NCBI RefSeq assembly: GCF_003318295.1
Contig: NZ_QOCW01000002.1
Location: 1 to 64,000 of the forward strand
Reading direction: 5' to 3'
Source of the DNA: Bacillus taeanensis
Lineage (GTDB): Bacteria; Bacillota; Bacilli; Bacillales; UBA6769
DNA: 64,000 nt
The notes under the pieces are model-generated. The model was not told the origin of the DNA. It did not search any database and saw only the letters and a list, made by a program, of their open reading frames with translations. How positions within the stretch are numbered: position 1 is the first letter of the stretch; each line of letters opens with the position of its first letter. Positions 63,588 to 64,000 of this stretch are shown here, in pieces. Position numbers and translations under genes: made by a program.

Positions 63588-63628
63588 AAAAAACGCCTCT
63601 TTTGCTATATGCAAATGAGGCGTTTTTT
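63588..63628 (+). terminator. terminator after the hypothetical gene
   Basis: Stem 63588-63605 with 63611-63628, one mismatch, GCCTC paired to GAGGC, ending in a T run. Confidence 0.88.
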
Positions 63629-63675
63629 ATGAACATAAATGAAATATATTTGTAATCAAAACTTTACAAAAGCTG

Positions 63676-63702
63676 GGTTAATTTTTCGGAAAAAAAGGGT
63701 AC
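63676..63702 (+). promoter_or_regulatory. possible sigma-B promoter of the stress-protein gene
   Basis: GGTTAA (63676-63681), 15-bp spacer, GGGTAC (63697-63702), one mismatch in each box from GTTTAA and GGGTAT. It lies about 40 bp before the start codon. Confidence 0.4.
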
Positions 63703-63741
63703 ATAACAAATGAATGGAAAAAGTTTTAGGAGGGATACATG

Positions 63742-64000
63742 ATGAAGAAAAAAGCTGCAGGTATATTTGAGAATGTAGGTCAGGCTGTTCAAGTAATCGA
63801 GGAATTAAAAGTTGTAGGTTTTACAATGAATGAGATTTCATTTATAGTAAAAAACACAGATGATCTAAATACAATTTCTCAAATAACGAATATTCCACCA
63901 ACAAGTACAACAGACCAAGGGCTCACTGCAGGAGCTGTTTCAGGTGCAATAACAGGGGCTGCTGCTGCCGGAACTTACGGAGTATTTGCTGGAATGAGCG
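63742..64000 (+). CDS. general stress protein, YflT-like N-terminus (cut by the window)
   Basis: Incomplete at the right edge; 86 codons are visible. KAAGIFENVGQAVQVIEELKVVGF is the typical opening of YflT/GS17M-like stress proteins, followed by a small Gly/Ala-rich region (TAGAVSGAITGAAAAGTYG) as in members with a glycine-zipper segment. TTAGGAGGG fits the ATG at 63742; another ATG lies three bases upstream. A sigma-B-like promoter precedes it. Confidence 0.72.
   Translation, partial: MKKKAAGIFENVGQAVQVIEELKVVGFTMNEISFIVKNTDDLNTISQITNIPPTSTTDQGLTAGAVSGAITGAAAAGTYGVFAGMS

Overview
The window is AT-rich chromosomal DNA from an endospore-forming member of the Bacillaceae. Most genes have close counterparts in the Bacillus group: hpt, bioY-yhfT-yhfS, cysH-sumT-sirB-sirC, ytzI, a YezD-like gene, a signal peptidase, an LCP protein, and kinases resembling the sporulation sensor kinases. 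Start sites usually have GGAGG-type ribosome sites, and genes are separated by strong hairpin terminators. The genus cannot be fixed from the sequence alone. I see no prophage, insertion sequence, CRISPR array or rRNA operon.

Layout. 1-2.2 kb: hypoxanthine phosphoribosyltransferase, a tiny FbpB-like protein and an SDR reductase. 2.4-3.7 kb: an MFS transporter. 3.9-11.3 kb: a compact operon with a biotin carrier protein, a carboxyltransferase, both methylmalonyl-CoA mutase subunits and the MeaB chaperone; it has a near-perfect CcpA (cre) site in front but no biotin carboxylase or epimerase. 11.4-15 kb: MscL with a zinc ribbon, a Na+/H+ antiporter, an acetyltransferase and a biotin/lipoyl-like domain protein. 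15.2-20.3 kb: a BirA operator and promoter, then bioY and five acyl-CoA enzymes (ligase, thiolase, two hot-dog dehydratase halves, SDR). 20.3-25.4 kb: a LacI-family regulator and a ThuA / two Gfo-Idh-MocA / isomerase operon with large palindromic operators.

25.5-33 kb: a thioredoxin-like protein, MscS, a B12-binding radical SAM protein, a frameshifted TadG-like gene, tRNA-Val, initiator tRNA-Met and hypothetical proteins. 33-37.7 kb: a SAM riboswitch, a YezD-like gene and cysH, then a stretch holding only the tails of a PiT permease (cysP) and of sat, then the siroheme genes. 37.7-46 kb: phoU, small proteins, recQ, cvfC, a DUF418 protein and sodC. 46-54.6 kb: a thioesterase, bluB, a lipoprotein with an internal repeat, a signal peptidase, an LCP protein, two MarR regulators (one with a clear operator), a Gfo/Idh protein and a deleted isochorismatase gene. 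54.7-63 kb: glutamate dehydrogenase, then a signalling cluster of hybrid kinase, CheR methyltransferase, response-regulator/PAS/kinase and an anchored sugar-binding protein with no transporter. The window ends inside a general-stress-type protein.

How the parts connect. Biotin and cobalamin recur: the propionyl/methylmalonyl operon needs both, bioY imports biotin, BluB makes the lower ligand of B12, and SumT/SirB/SirC make siroheme from the precorrin-2 branch that also leads to B12. The two most interesting multi-gene systems are the BirA-controlled acyl-CoA module beside bioY, a candidate route to a biotin precursor, and the kinase-CheR-kinase-binding protein cluster, a candidate undescribed sugar-sensing pathway. 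The sulfate-assimilation operon shows gene decay in progress.
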